A stretch of DNA of 64,000 nt from Blastobasis lacticolella. Its lineage: Eukaryota > Arthropoda > Insecta > Lepidoptera > Blastobasidae. Below are positions 31,786 to 46,643 of the stretch, in pieces. The notes beneath the pieces are model-generated. The model saw only the letters and a list, made by a program, of their open reading frames with translations. It was not told where the DNA came from and searched no databases. The DNA lies in NCBI GenBank assembly GCA_905147135.1, contig LR990043.1, positions 19,407,584 to 19,471,583 on the forward strand. Direction: 5' to 3'. The translations under genes were made by a program, and so were the position numbers. How positions within the stretch are numbered: position 1 is the stretch's first letter; each line of letters starts with the position of its first letter.

Positions 31786-34700
31786 ATGGCGTCAAGCGAG
31801 GATGTGCCAGAGTGCGTGTTGCCGGGCGCGCTGTGCCTGGCTCTGCGCGTCTCGCGGTGGTTCGGCCTGGCGCCGCTGCGCCTGCGCGGCCGTCGCGCCT
31901 CGGCAGCGCCCCGCCTCTCGCCCGCCACTGTATACTCGTATGCTTTGCTACTTTTCACCTGTAAGCTTCCAACTCACGTTACTTTTCGTTAATAGTCCAA
32001 TTACCCTTTATATGCTTAGTTTGAAAGTACCCTAAACCTACCAACTTGTAGGAAAAGGTTTATCGATATAGAAGATGTGAAATAATGTGAAGATATTTTG
32101 TACGTACCTATGTACTTTCTACGCTTGTTGAGTTGATTCTGCACATTTTGACGTGAAACGTCTTTTAAATCATACTGAAGCATAATGAGAACTGAGTCAG
32201 GAAATTGAACCGTAACGGAAAAGTCTTTATCGTTTTACGTTAGTAACTGCAAACCGATTATTGTTATAAAAATTAATTTAGTATCATTGTTTAGCATATA
32301 TAGTCAATTCGATGTTTTGTCGGAAAGAGGAGGCCATATGTATCCCAATGTCTGGCACTGAGCGAGTAAGGCGGTTTCCAGATCGTCTCAAAGCTGTTAA
32401 GGAAGACGTTTCACGTTAAACCTGTGCTGTGTGTTCCGACACAGCTCCATCCCATTTTTGTTGTCTCTGAAATTATATAATTTTGATTTAAAGTGTTTAG
32501 ATTAGAGATGTAACGGATATCCGGCCACTATCCGGTATTCGGCCTATCCGGCCATAATTTACTATCCGGCCGGATACCGGATAATGCGTCAATATCCGGC
32601 CGGATACCGGATAGTAAAAAATGTATGAAAACCCCATAAAAGTGATTTTGCTCATCGGAAATATATGCCCTTCTGTAGTAGTCGAGTATAAAGTCGTATC
32701 AAAACGTTTAAAAACCATAAATATTAATCAAAGAACTATTGATTATGTCGGCATCGGCACCTATTCTACTCATATCGTTCATTTGGTAGGTTAGCAAAAA
32801 TTATTAATAGTTGGAGTCAACTCTCCTTGTCTGCTTCCTCTATTTCTTTCTATTTTGAGCAGTAGCAGCGTCAATAATATTGTCCTTCAGGTCCCGTTGG
32901 TCCGCCGTCAGGCAGGTGGCGTGTGGGTGTCTTCCGCGTCAGCGAGTCGTCGTCGCCAAATTTAGGGCTACTTGCACTAAGGTGATCTTTGGGACGGCGG
33001 AGCACATGCTCACACCATCGCATTGAGCGTTCTTAAATTTTCTCGGGCATAGGTGTGACTTTGTAACTTCCACGAGTGTGGACATTACTTTGACCAACAG
33101 GGTGACACCCGCTGATCAGCATAAATACGCATTTTTGTCGTGTGTAGTTTTGACAAGTGCTGTTTAGTATTATAATGTACTTAGGGTAATAATTTAAATT
33201 CAATCAAGATATATGTTGATATTATAGATATGAAAAAATATTATCCTGGATTAAAATATGAATTTCTTTATATTTAGAGGTAGTATACGATGTCGTTTAT
33301 CCCCTACGATGCTGTGGGCTAATGTATAAGCCCTTTTTTTTGAAACTATCAATCCGTATAAGGGCGGAAGAATTGTTCAGTTCAACGTTAAATTTATTTA
33401 CATTAAACGAAAACTAAAATTACGTAAACACATGCAGTCGTATAAAGTCCCACGCCGCGATTACAGCTTGTACAAACTTGTTCAGAGACTATGACCTGTG
33501 AATATCCGGCCGCCGGATATCCGGCTATCCGGCTAGGAGGCTTGCCGGATATCCGGTATCCGGTATCCGGCCAAACAACTATCCGTTTCATTTCTAGTTT
33601 AGATCTAAAAATTAATATCGGAATTATATCTCATTCAATACGAGGCAGAAAATTATATCTCATTCAAAGAAACATAGAAAAAGCATAAGAAAATACCCCA
33701 AAACTGGAGCCCATCAACCCACTGCAGCAGCGGCTGACACCTGATGATTGATGGTTGAATGATGATTTAAGCCGGACTGTGCACGCTAACGCCAGAGCCA
33801 GACCGTGTCCCACAATGCCAAATGGGACAAAGAGATCCAAAGCAGCCAATGCAGAGCATGAAACCATTATACTTAACTTATTTTTACAGATCTAAATATT
33901 ATTACACTGAATGATGGCAAAAGCAACGTAACAATATTATTCCCTGCGAAGTACGTTGCGACGACGTTAATTTTACTAACAATAACTCTTGCTATGTATA
34001 CTCAAGGCGTGGTGAGCGGCACGGCCAGAATGAAGTGTATAGTCGATACTTTGCTTATGGTAGAACGGGTAAGTTCTCTTCAACTAGCCTGTAACGTAAC
34101 GATGCAGGGCCGAACAAAGCCCTGTTTTAATAATTTCTTAGAAAATTTACCCACAATAAATGAAATAGCGCAATTTTGAGGCTAATTCTACAAAAAAAAT
34201 CGGTCTTATTAACCAGAATGTTCGGTTCTACCTGTAATCCTGTCTATTATGCAATGACCAACTTACACCACTTCAAAGTGTAGGTATCATTTTGTGAAAG
34301 TCTTCTTAAGTCTGTGGTTAAATTCAGGACAAGCAACTCCTTTTTCTGCAGGTGATGCTTGGTACCCCAGGAAACTTTGCCGTGGATCAACAACAAATAA
34401 AGCTGCTCAGTTTTACAATTTTTCACTTCGTGTTACCAACGGCGTTACTCATACACGATTACTGCTTAGTAACTCTATACGGAAACTGTAAGATCTGCGA
34501 GTATTTTATTTCTGTTTGAGGATTCCTAGAAACAATCATAATATGTACGATGATTATAATACAGAGCGAAGACCTCTATTATTTTAGAAAATTTAGAAAA
34601 AAAATTCACAATGTCTATGGCTGTGAGCCAGCTAGATCAACTATGTTAAATTTCATGTCACTAGGTTATGTAAGTAAGTACTTTATTGCAACAACATAGC

Positions 34701-37700
34701 CTATGGGCCAGTAGTTGCTGATATATGTATGTATGTACTTGACGGACGGACGAACAGACACATAAGTAAGTCCAAAAGGTTTTTTAGTTCGGAACCCTAA
34801 TTTTAATGTTTTTTCAATACCGAGTAACAAATTAATTTTAAGATATATTTTTTTATTTTTAGATACGTTTTACATGAAATACATGTTGTTTCGATTCGTC
34901 ACAGCGATGGGTATGACGTTCACAAATTTGCAATTTGTGCTCGTGGTACCTTCTCTGAGTTTGGCTTTGAGGAGTGTTACAGACCGAATTAGTACAGTAT
35001 TTGCAAATATTAATTTGTACAGTAAGTAAATGATTTATATTTGTTATATATGTGGACATTACTGTAATGTTAACCTTCGCATTACCAGTCGGACCTTGCG
35101 TAACATACAACTGAAGTTCCACAACGCAAAGTTTTTATTAAATTCATTCAAAGAACAAGCAATGACAAGTTGACTACAGGATTTTGAAGAAACAGTTGAC
35201 AAACTAAGCGTGATGTACTTGGTAAGAACTATTTGTAAATTATATGGACGATTTCTGCAGCGCCATCAGTTCGAGCTTCGCTATAGAATGTAAAGGCCGT
35301 CATAAATAATATATAATTACTAATTTGTTAATAATCCAAGGTCTGTAGTAATAAAAAATCGCAAACTACTTGTGTCGAAAGTCGAGAGTCTCCGATTGGA
35401 GACGACTAAACCTAGTCCAATTTAATCCCTAAGACACAAACGCGCGTTCACTGCTAAGTGTCACAACAATTATTTTATGGCTTCACGCTTCTTGTCACAC
35501 TCCATAACATCTCGAAGAACAATTGTATCCTTGGAGTCGACATCTCTAGTGATGTCCAAAACCGGACGCATTTGGAAGACAGGGTCAAGTTGATATCTAA
35601 AAACTATACTTCACATCAGCCAAACACTTGTGCCAAATATGGCACAAGTTCGGCCCCGTTTGGAGTATAGCTCTCATTTGTGGGCGGGAGTACCTGCTTA
35701 CTAGATTGGTCTTTTATATAGTCCAAACACATGACGGCAACACGCTGGTGATAACCCTGGTATTGCAAACGTCCATATGCTACGGTAAATGCTTACCAAC
35801 CGGCGGGCCATACGCTTGTTTGCCACCTTAGTGGTATAAAAAGAACTAATTTCATAGGCAAGAAGCCGGACGGGTTGACTCTGGTGCCCTGGAAGAATGG
35901 CAAGTGCTTAATTTGGGACGCTACTTGCGTCAGCACTGTTGCCGCCAGCCACCTGAGTCGCACCGTTTACTCTCCATCCGCCGCTGCCGAGGACGTCAGA
36001 CGCTAAAAAAAAAATCAAGTACGCTTTCTTGGAGCAGCACTACCATTTTGTGCCGGTGGCCGTGGAGACCTTGGGCTGTTGGAGCGCAGAGGCTAAGAGC
36101 TTTGTGGGGGAATAAGGCCGTAGGCTCGGAGATATCACGGGTGACTCCCGCTCCAGGTTGTTCTTGGTGCAGAGGTTGGCCATTGCGATTCAACGCGGTA
36201 ATGCAGCGAGCGTGATGGGCACCTTTGCACCGGGAGCGGTCAGGGGTGGGTTATTTGGCTGACATAGATATATTGTTAAAATTAGTATTAAGTTTTGACA
36301 TTGTATTGATGACTTTGTATTATTGTATTTTTATGGAATTTTATTTCATAGGACCTATTACCTATTCAGGTTTAGAGGCTACGGATATAGACATTGCTCA
36401 GGCTGCACTGCGCGACGCGTCGCGGCGCTACTGTCAGTTGAACGCAGCCGCCCGCAGCCTGTGTCTTCGTTTCAGCCATCAACTTACGATGTCACTGACC
36501 TACATCGTTCTCAGAATTTCCTGCTTACTATATTTAATGATAAAATTATTGAGTAAGTAAACCAATATTAAGGGCACACCATTTTTTTAAAGCAACTTTT
36601 TAAGGCAACATAAGGCATCCTCATTTCATTTATACACACATACACTCCGCCCGCATCACACAGGAGTAAAATGCTATCAAATGCCACAAGCTACAATCGT
36701 GGTCCTCCTCTTTATTTTGTCTTTTCCACTACTTCTTCTTCGGCCTTGCTTTATTATTCCCATATTATCTGGGATCAGCACTCTTTTGGCCTTTCCACAT
36801 ACTTACATATTTTCATAGGATTAATTGATATTAATAACAATTAGATTTCACAAAAGAATTACAAGTGTCCCTAAAAATACGTAACAACCACGATGAAACT
36901 TATATATGTAAAAAAATTAAAATACTTTTAACTTCGTTAAAGATATTGCACGTTTCTCCCTGTGTCCTTCAAATCTTTTATTATTACTTCATGTGCCTGG
37001 TGTAGTCGTGTGCATGCAAAACCATTTTTCATCAACATCATCATCTTAGCGTTATGTCCGTAGCGTTATATGTAGGAGAGCGTACTGGTTACCACAAATT
37101 TGTCCGACTTTTGAGCGAGCTTCTGCATAACAGAATATTTCAAGTGTATATGCTTGAAAGAAAAAGTAAGAGGCGACGCCAAACGAATGGACTACCACAG
37201 GGTAGCGTGCTCGCACCTCAACATATATACGAACGTCCAGCCTCAGTCACCAGAGACGGTACGTTTCTTGTATGCCGACAGACGGATTCCTTTGAAGAGG
37301 CGAAAACCAAGCTCGAAACCGCCTTGTCATGCCTCAGTGAATATTATAAGGAGAACGCGTTGAGGCCCAATTCTACAAATACCCAGTCATGCGCATTTCA
37401 CTTACGTTATAGATCAGCGAATCGCAATCTTAATATCTCATGGCAGGGAATTCCAGTAGGCCATTGTAGCTCCCCAAAATATCTTGGCATCACCTTAGAC
37501 CGTTCGCTTACTTATAGGAAAAACTGTGAGAACATACGCCACAAAGTAACCGTCCGAATCAACATACTGTCGTCACGCTTTACTTCCTGAAAATGGGGTG
37601 CCACGCCACAGGTTTTACGCTCTACCTGTGTAGCACTATGTTTCTCTGCGGGTGAATATGCGTGTCCCGTATGGCACCGATCAGCTCATGCTCAGTGGAT

Positions 37701-40233
37701 ACAGCTCTTAACGACACATGCCGGAAAATCACAGGATGTCTTAAGCCGACTCCGGTGAGTAAGTTGTATCCACTAGCTGGCATTGCTCCACCAGCCGTTC
37801 GCAGAGAGATAGCCAGTGCAGTTGAGAAACGCAAACAGGAAACGGACTCACGGCACCCTCTCTATGGTCAGGAACCTACTGTCAAGATATTGAAAAGCCG
37901 ATCCAGTTTCTTGGCGACCACCACTACCTGCGAAAGTGACGCCCCCACAGCCAGAAGAAACCTGTACATCAATAACTTTTCCAATCCTGCCTTTATCCCT
38001 CCTACTGAACAGCTCCCATCCGGAAACAAACTTTCGTGGCCAACCTGGAAGGCGCTAAATAAGCTGCGAACCCAGGTGGGCCGATGTAAAGAGAATTTCT
38101 TTAGGTGGGGATATACAAATGACAGTTCTCAGTGCGACTGTGGCATATCTCCGCAAACTATGGACCACCTCGTTTCATGCTTGGCGTGCCCTAAAACTTG
38201 TACCATGGAGGACTTGTTCGAGGCCAGTTCAAACGCTGTATGCGTCGCCGTATACTGGGCGAATAAAGTGAAAGTCAGAGTTTATTCCATCGACTCAATA
38301 AGAAGAAGAAGGTACCTTGTCTTGACTTGACCCTTCTTGCAGCTTTATCAGCATCTTGGGGTCACAGGTGATACCTGTCATCTCCCGCCATATGGCCCAA
38401 GCCGCGGATATTCGGGCTTTGACTACGCTGGCGATGGTTGTGATTGACTGTTGCTTTAAATAGAGATCCCAGTTATCCGAGTCGTGAATGCCTAGAATAA
38501 GTTGCCTGAATCCGTGGTGACAGCAGAAAATACTAACCAATTTAAAACAACAAATATTTGAATACTGATTGATAATGAGTCGAGAGGAGCCGGATACAGG
38601 AATCAATCAGTTGTTTTGACAACTGCTTGCCTGTTTTACAATAATTATAATTTAACCTGATCCTTGCGCTTGACTTCATCTTCACCTATGCGCACTGGTA
38701 GAGTATCCGCACTGTTGAAGGCCATATTCTCTGTCTTTGCCGCATTAATTTTCAGATCTCAAGTGACTCCTTCCACTTTTTTACACGTTGGACTAGTCAG
38801 TCGTCCCTTAACATAATCTGTTAGCGAAATATCGTCAGCATATATGGGCAGCCGAGTCAGCATATATGACATCATGATAGTCACTGATACTGTTTGACAG
38901 TACGTCTAATATCACATTGAACAGAAGTGGGCTGAGTACAGAGCCCAGGTGTACCAACAGCAGGCCTAACTATGGTATCGACATTGCAGTACATTCTCTA
39001 ATAATGTCAATATAGGCCTCGAGCACTGGCTTGGAACGCAACGCCCATCATCTCCCAAGGGACACAGTCGAAGGCCTTCTGCATGTCCATAAACAGGAAA
39101 TGCAGAGAAGTGTTCTTTGATCTGTATCCCTTCATGAGAGTTCTCGGGGCAAATACGAGGTCCATCGTCACACAGCCCGGCCGAAACCCACACTGACTCG
39201 CCTAGATCGCACACTCCCGGCGAATCCGTGAGTCCCCAATGCGTTCGAAGAGCTTCATCTTTATACGGCAGTAGTTAGTGCTCTCCTGCACCGAGCCTAT
39301 GCTTTTGTAGATTGGACTTATGACACTCAGCCTCCATTGGTTGGGTATTTTTTCAGCTAGGAGGTTGCATTTATGAAGGTCGGTAAGGATGCTCACACCA
39401 CGAGAGCCCATCAATTTCCACAATAATATAAAACATATACCCGTAATGTATTACCAACTATAACTCAAATGACAATTTCCATCTGCAGTGGCTGTCCCGC
39501 AAGAGAGTTTGCCATTGGTGAACATAAGTGGTTGGGTTATTAACACAATTATAAATCTGGTTATGATCAACGAGTCTGCGTACACATTACATGTAGAGGT
39601 AAGTGTAACAGTAATTTTATTTAACTAATTAAATAATACAACCTTGAACTGTGTCTTAATTTTTAGTTACCACCTTTTTTACTGAACTAGTGTGGTAATG
39701 TGAAAAAGCACGTGTATATTATTGTCGACATTATGAATAATTGAAACCTGCACATTCAGGCGGTTCCCCTGGTACTAGTGTCACGGAGGTCAGATGGCTG
39801 TCGCTCCGCTGTAATTTTCTGGTCAGCCAAATCCTGGATCACGGTAAAGGCGTACCCCGGGCCCTTAACCGCGAATGCACAACCGGCATATTAACACCAA
39901 GATCACCACTTCCCGTAATAAATTACTTTGGTCTATTTGCTCTAACTCCCAAAACCTGTTTAGGCGTTTAACCAAGATTTCCAGCAACGATGCAAAAGAG
40001 CTACTTAGTTTGGTCACTCATATATTTTCTATTTTGAGAAATGCCGTTTATGGAGCGTGGTGGACGCGGTAATCAGCGTTCGCAGCCCATTGCGTCGCGA
40101 GGCGATGCGCGCGCGCCGCCGCATGGCACTGCAGGGCGCCGCGCTCACGCCCGCGCGCATGTTCACGCTGGGCCGGCCGCTCACAGCCGCGGTAGTAGCT
40201 CTCATATATTTAAAGATTTGGATCTCTAGTTAG
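31786..40233 (+). CDS. Gustatory-receptor-like gene (unit B)
   Basis: Exons: 31786-31960, 33890-34068, 34352-34487, 34863-35021, 36352-36552, 39489-39598, 40039-40233. All splice sites and the reading frame are kept. The only coding change I find relative to unit A is residue 178, Val in A and Ala here. Intron 5 is 940 bp shorter because the CR1-like insertion is absent, and intron 3 lacks an 11 bp stretch. The BEL 5' LTR ends 1.1 kb upstream and points away from the gene, a difference from the unit A copy that could affect its promoter region (inference). Confidence 0.85.
32503..33596. mobile_element. Non-autonomous hAT element (unit B)
   Basis: Same element in the same intron, with target-site copies at 32495-32502 and 33597-33604. 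A few substitutions relative to A fall in the left subterminal array (for example GGCTTATCC in A, GGCCTATCC here). Confidence 0.88.
35860..36263 (+). pseudogene. PD-(D/E)xK-like retroelement domain (unit B), broken
   Basis: Retains the 4 bp missing from A, so the middle reads SAAAEDVRR in the original frame and then hits TAA at the A-run (36004-36006). A second change (GGGGGAATAAGG versus GGGGGAAATAGG in A) puts another stop nearby. Confidence 0.55.
37048..38313 (+). pseudogene. Non-LTR reverse transcriptase pseudogene in intron 5 (unit B)
   Basis: Uninterrupted version of the unit A element and proof of its pre-insertion structure. The segments 37054-37590 and 37662-38330 are the two open pieces, in different frames. 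Confidence 0.75.
38328..39423 (-). pseudogene. Degenerate RTE-like reverse transcriptase (unit B)
   Basis: Copy of 12765-13860 with the same stops. No private change noticed. Confidence 0.7.
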
Positions 40234-42000
40234 TTTTAGTATAAGAAGACTAGGTAGGCATTTGACCAGCATTTCTCCTGGTTAACTGTAGGTACAGTCT
40301 GTTCCCTAACTTATGTCACCAGGCGTATTAAAGACTGCATCGTGTTTAATTTTTATTTCTAATTGTATATATTTTTTCTGTCACTAAATGTACATAAAAT
40401 ATAGTGGACCAGATAGTGCCTTCATCGTTTAAATAATACGATGAATATAATATTTGGATCGGAAAGCACTGTCACACATTACAAGTCCAATAATTGAAAT
40501 CTATTTTCCCTCGCCGTAAGAGCATCGGTTAGAATTTAACTAACGTACAAATTAAAGAGTCATAGGTACATCTCGCCTACGAGTCGGATTCTCAACCGCC
40601 CGGCCACCGACGTGAGGTACATACCTATAATAAAACAGTAAAAAAGAATTGTCTATCCTTTTGTCTGTTTGTACACGCTAATCTCCGGAAGTACTGGACC
40701 GATTTGAATAAAACATTTTGTTGTGTTGCTTTTAGGCTTGAGTAACATAGAAGTAGGACAAAATTAAAATTTAAAACGGAGCATCTGATGTAAAACCATA
40801 TTAGACTAGCTAAACTATGAGAAATATGAAAATAGTGCCGTATGGGTTTTGATGGGATTTTCTGTTTTGTAGTTTGGGGTCCAACTTAAAATCTACGCTA
40901 TTTGGGTGACAGATCATTCTACATATATTTGAAATTACCCGGAGAGACTTAGGGAACGCTAGTATTAATCACCGTTGGCGTCTACTTGAATACTTTGCCC
41001 CGACAAAAAACTCTCAAGGATGCCTTAAAGTTCTTCGATCAAATGCCTTTGCAATGTATAAAAAAACAGTCCTGTAAAACAATCATACAAAAATAATACT
41101 ACAACTAGAACATATTTTTCTCGCATGCGACTCTTGCAATTGAACTCGCGTTCTTTACAAACAAATCGTAAACGTACCTACGTCGCATGTGAAGTCTCGG
41201 TACATGTAAATATTTCAAGCTTATACATGCGTTACCTTTGCTTTTCTTGTCCTTATTATTGTGTAATTAAATAATACTTTGACGTTTTTCAGGTGGGTGG
41301 TATCGTTTTCAGCCACTTACTAAGTGTATACTACCTAGGAAATGTAATGGAGGTATATTTCGAGAAAGGTCAAGGAAATGCTACAATTTCCTACTGAAGT
41401 AATAGATGTCGTGTTGTTTAATTCATTTGAAATGTTGAAAAAGTGTATAACTTGTGTGTGATAAATAAATACAATAAATGTAATGGGCACCGAATTCAAA
41501 CAAAAACGGAATCATAAATGCATTCAAATGGCTTTCAATTGGCTTTATATGTGTGCGTGATTTCAGGGTTGCCATGCCCAACATTCAACTTGCCCTCTTT
41601 ACGAATTGATGTATTAGGTTAGCAATACAGCTTTACAATAATAAAAAAAACATTTCAGACTTTTAATTCTTTAATTATAATTAATCAGTAGAACGATGTG
41701 GTCCTCTGCCTATCCCTACGGAAAAAGGCGTGAAGTAAGTCTTTATTTAATCATTCTTATGTACTGAATGTTGTATAATGCTCGTGTTAGTAGATAAAAC
41801 ATTTAAGTAAAGGCAAGGACGCCCCAAAATCAAATTCCTATTTGCACCGATAGATCAAGGTGAAATGGAATGTGTTTCTCATAGTATAAGGGCCATTTTT
41901 GTATCACGCCTATTGAAATGCGTAATTACCTTTATGCCGCTTGACAAATGGCATGACAATAGTAAAGTTTTCTGCCATTGAAAACTAAAATCTCTCTTGC

Positions 42001-42736
42001 TCAAACTCTTCTTCTTCCTCTTCTAGACTATGCAGACTGATGCTATCTAGATGCCACTGAGGAGCTTTTAAGTAAGCTAGAGCGACTTCAAACTTATGCA
42101 TACGCTTTATTTTCGGCTTACAAAAGTACGACCATGTCTCAAGTTATCGATCCCAACTCAAGTGGCTCCCATATCGACTACGTAGGAATGCTCACATCCT
42201 TTACACTCTTTATAATATCCTTTATAACCCGTCCGCTCCTTTATATCTCTCTGAACGTTTTCATTTCTCCCGTCCACTAGACAAACATTGTCGTCCCAGT
42301 GTACGAACCTCGCTAGCAATATCTCCTCACCATTCCGATTTCTATTCCTACTCCTTCACTGTTCATGCTGCAAGGTTGTGGAACTCTCTGCCGTATGAAA
42401 TACGCGATAGTAAATCTATCGGTATTTTTAAGAAACGTGTGAAAGAGCACTATCTCTCTCTTAGTTTCTGAAAATGCGGGGTACAATGCCTATCGATAAT
42501 TTGTAGGTATCTATGTATTTATGTATTGGTAAATGTAGTTTATTATATTAGGTTATTATATGTGTATAAGTTAAATATTGTGCATGTCTGATCTGCGACT
42601 ACTCATCATATATCTCTTTGATAGGCCTGCTGGAAGAGATTTCTTCTAAGAAATAAGTAGCGCCTGTTGTGTCATCTATAACTCTGTATTTTTCATCAAA
42701 GTTTCGTGTGTACAATAAACTGAATAATAAATAAAT
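42001..42736 (+). pseudogene. Degenerate non-LTR element 3' end (unit B)
   Basis: Copy of 16430-17165 with the same frameshift. Confidence 0.7.
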
Positions 42737-45343
42737 AGTATGCTCGACCCTGCCAATTTGAGGGTTGATCACGCCCATTGACAGAACGTCTATCCAAACT
42801 CCCCACACTGACCGTCAGTTTCGCTCGACAAACAAAATACATTGTTAAAAATGGCCTATGAATCAACACGCATGAAACATTTACTATAATTACTAGATCT
42901 TTTTATAATGTACATTACAAATATTTTAATAGAACGGACACTTCTTAATTTCGAAAATTTTTTAAAAAGTATTCACTTCCGTCATAATCCTCGGTGTTAC
43001 TATTTAGACATTATCTATTTTGACAGATTACAGTAGGGATGTGGTTGTATAAAATCGTTAATGAATCTATTTGATTATCGATTATCATTCTCATAGAACT
43101 TGGAATCGATAGTTGCATGGTTATGCTATACGTATTATACAAAATAAACTATTTATTTTCTTCTGAATTGATAATTTATTAATACGACATTAAAAACCCT
43201 TCTACAACAACGATTATGACACGTGCGTATTTCTATCATCCTATTGCGTAGAAAACGCGGTTGTTGTGAAAGGTCTCAGGTGAACAAAAGATAAAAAATT
43301 TGACACAGGTCCCTTGAATTTGGAAAGGCACCAGAAGGCTGGCGGCGTTGCCCCGCTGTATAGCGAGGCTGTACGCTGACCCAAGAAAAACCAACCTTCT
43401 TGTGATAAAATTGATTTGGATTCGGTTATTTTAACTGAGCAAAGTCGTTTTTCCGCCCTACTAGGATAGTCACCAGCAAATTCATTAAAAAAACATTTAC
43501 ATAATGCATTTGGGCATTTGGGAATTGTAATTCTAAAGATTCGGATTACGGATTTCGGATTCCGGATTCTAGGTTTTGGGATCGATTTCGGACATCATAA
43601 CAGTACGTAGCGTAAGTACACAATACAACTAATGGATGGATCAAGGTTCAATTTGATTATTGTTTGGGTTGGCTGCAATAAATTTTAATAGCTTTGTTGA
43701 CAGAAGAACCTCATTCCACTGCCGTTATGTTTTGGAGAATAAAAGTACAATAACAACAACATATTTAGCTTTATAATCGAGGGATTAAACATATTTTTAT
43801 TCGAAAAAGGAAACAGTATTTTGTATTACAGGAATATTTAACTAATTACACTGACCATATCCGTCCTTATTAATATAGTCAATACTTAACTATTTCATAT
43901 CCGCTCTCAAGTTATTATATTTATATAATTTGCTTTCATAACTTTCCTCGCCGAAAGAATAGTTATGTGTTCAACGAGTCAGCAGGATATGTAGTAGACG
44001 GGTTGCGAACCGTCTATTAACTAGTAGACTCTGAATGGTAAGAGACAAGAATTCATGGAGGCAGCCGAAATCTTCGGCTGAAAGCAACCGAAAGTCGAAA
44101 AACGTTGGTTTTCATTGAATCGTTGCCAAAACAAAGTACATGGCTAGCTGCAGTGCGAATCTTGAGACCATCCATATAGGTAACGAAGTCAGTAACAAAA
44201 CAGATAAATTGAAATACTTTGGATCTGTGCTTCACGAATCCAGTGATATTGGCTCCATGTCAAGTCATGATATATGCTGCCAAATCCCATTAGCCTTTTA
44301 AGTCCCTAAAAACTTGATAGACATATATCATTACGCAAGGATGCGCAACACCGGGCGAAAACTGACATTGACATGTTGCAGTTTATTGATAAACTGCATG
44401 CGTTACTAAAAACGGCGGCCATCGCCTCGAGTCCAAGGCGCATGCCAGAATTACCCTTACCACCTTGCACCGGCGGCACGACAGCACGTCGGCGGCAGAC
44501 GACTGCCTTCCAGGACATCTGCAATATAAGGAAAGCGGATGCGGTACCAGCCTTTGAGGTAGTAAGTCATGTTATAGTGAAAAGGAAATACTTCGAGAGG
44601 GAGCTCATTACACAACTTGCACATGCACGGAATAAAGGCTTAGTTGGATGCAGGGTACACAGCTGTAAAGTGGTCTGGCACTTCATACAGTATTAAATAG
44701 TTTATTTTAATTATGCTACGGTAGGAACCACTAGGTTGGTTTTATTTGAGTGAGTACCAACTCAATTTTTAATGTAAACGACATAAAAATCACTAAATAG
44801 TTTCGTGTCAAGTTCAATGTTAGTTTTTATTATGTTGTCTAACTTAAGAAACTGGTTTTCGGCATGAAATACGTATTACTAATTATGCAACTACGTACGA
44901 GTAATTTAATTATAGACTCCATTATTTGACTTACATTACGAGCGAGAGGATAAAATATCATCAGTCTGATGATGATGCTCTAACTGTGAGGGAAAACATC
45001 GTGATAAAACCTACACATTTAGGTCACTGAATGTGTAACCGTGATCTAATCTGGTCAAGTTCTCTTGTGAACTGGGTCTTGGAGGTCAGATGGAAGTCGC
45101 TCCACTGTAATTATCTGATCTGCCAAATCCTGCCGGGCCCTAGTACGCGAGAGCACAGCCGGGACATTAACGCTAAGATATGTGTTACAAACCCTAAATC
45201 CTCATCACCTCTTTCTTGTACAACTCAATGTTAACATCTGTTGTTCACCAAGGAAAACCTCTGCAGGGTGCTTATCCCATAAAATCAGTGTGCGTGGGAC
45301 AAAGTTATTTTGGTATACCGCAGAGTTCGCGACTAATTTGTTT

Positions 45344-46070
45344 TTTTTTTATACCACTAAGGTGGTAAACAAGGTTGTGGCCTGCCTGATGGTAAGCAGT
45401 CACCGCAGCCTATGGACGTTTGCAATACCAGGGGCATCACCCACGCGTTGCCGACCCCGTAAAAACCTTTTAACACCTTTCTTGAAGAACTCCATGTTGT
45501 ACATTCCACAACCTTAGTGTGCGTGGGAGAAAGTTCCTTTGGAACCGCACAGTTCGCAACCAATTTGGCTCCAAGATGTGAGGATGAATGATGATGTGTC
45601 GATGGCGAGCGGTGCGATGATAGAATGTAGCTGTAGGCATCATGTCAAACAGTTCTCCAGAACAAGCACCGTTGTACAAGCGATAGAACACACAAAGGGA
45701 GGCGAAATCCCTCCGCTGACTCAGCGGCTCAATACCACTTGTAAGCATATTATCATCGACAATTCTCACAGCGCGCTTTTGGATCGAGTCACAAGGACCA
45801 AGCTGATATGCTGGTGCTCCCGCCCATAGATGGGAGCAATACTCCAAATGGGGTCTGACTTGAGCCTTGTAAAGGAGAAGCCGTTGCCCCAGCGTGAAGT
45901 ATTGCTTTGATCTGTTAATAAGCACACCCAGCTTTTTAGATGCGAGCTTGACCTTTTCTTCCAAATGACTGCGAAACTGGACGTCACTGGAGATGTCGAC
46001 ACCTAGAATATGTATGCTCTTAGAGATGGTAAGCGGTGTATCCTGGAAACGAGGATGAACTCCCTTTTTG
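45344..46070 (-). mobile_element. CR1/jockey-type 3' fragment (unit C)
   Basis: Copy of the same fragment. The reverse transcriptase frame (45470-45964) is unchanged. One substitution lies in the 3' untranslated part near 45466. Confidence 0.8.
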
Positions 46071-46643
46071 ACAAATAATCGCCATGCTGGTCAAAATCGT
46101 AATTTAACGTGATACAAAAACTATAAAAATAATAAAATATTTTTCGTAAACATAATTTATGCCTTTCGTGATTTGTCATAAAACAATATAATTATGTTTT
46201 ATGTTCTGTGTAAAATCTATAAATTCCTATTGGGAGTTATTATTGTAAAAAGTGCATGAATTTTTTTTTTGATTAATGATATACTAGACGAGTTGCTCTA
46301 GATATATAATTTCGATAAGTTGAAACATCAGACTACAGGGTGTGATTTTTATGTTCAATAACCGACAGAAAAAGTCGGATAACCCCCAACAAAGTTTACT
46401 TAAACTCAAATATCTTCTAAACTACAGAACCGTTTTAAATTAATGCTAAAAACCATCTCGATAAAACTGGCTTTCAAATAGAGAAAACTGCATTAAAATA
46501 GGTCCATCTGTTCTAGAGCTACGATGCTACAGGTACACAAAGTTCATATACACAATTACACACATAAAATTTCGAAATAAATTTCTATTTAGAAATAAGT
46601 AGTGCCTGTTGTGTCGTTTATGTGAATGATATTTCTCTATCTA

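Larger units (their letters stand above)
18693..44263. repeat. Tandem unit B (complete, with BEL element)
   Basis: This is the only BEL-containing unit with both ends in the window. It repeats as unit C with an offset of 25,571 bp at its start and 25,573 bp after the BEL element. B and C are almost identical by eye: there are single-base indels near 22000 and in gag, and few substitutions. The phase of the boundaries is arbitrary, because any point of a continuous tandem array could be taken as the start. I set it to match the first base of the window. Confidence 0.95.
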
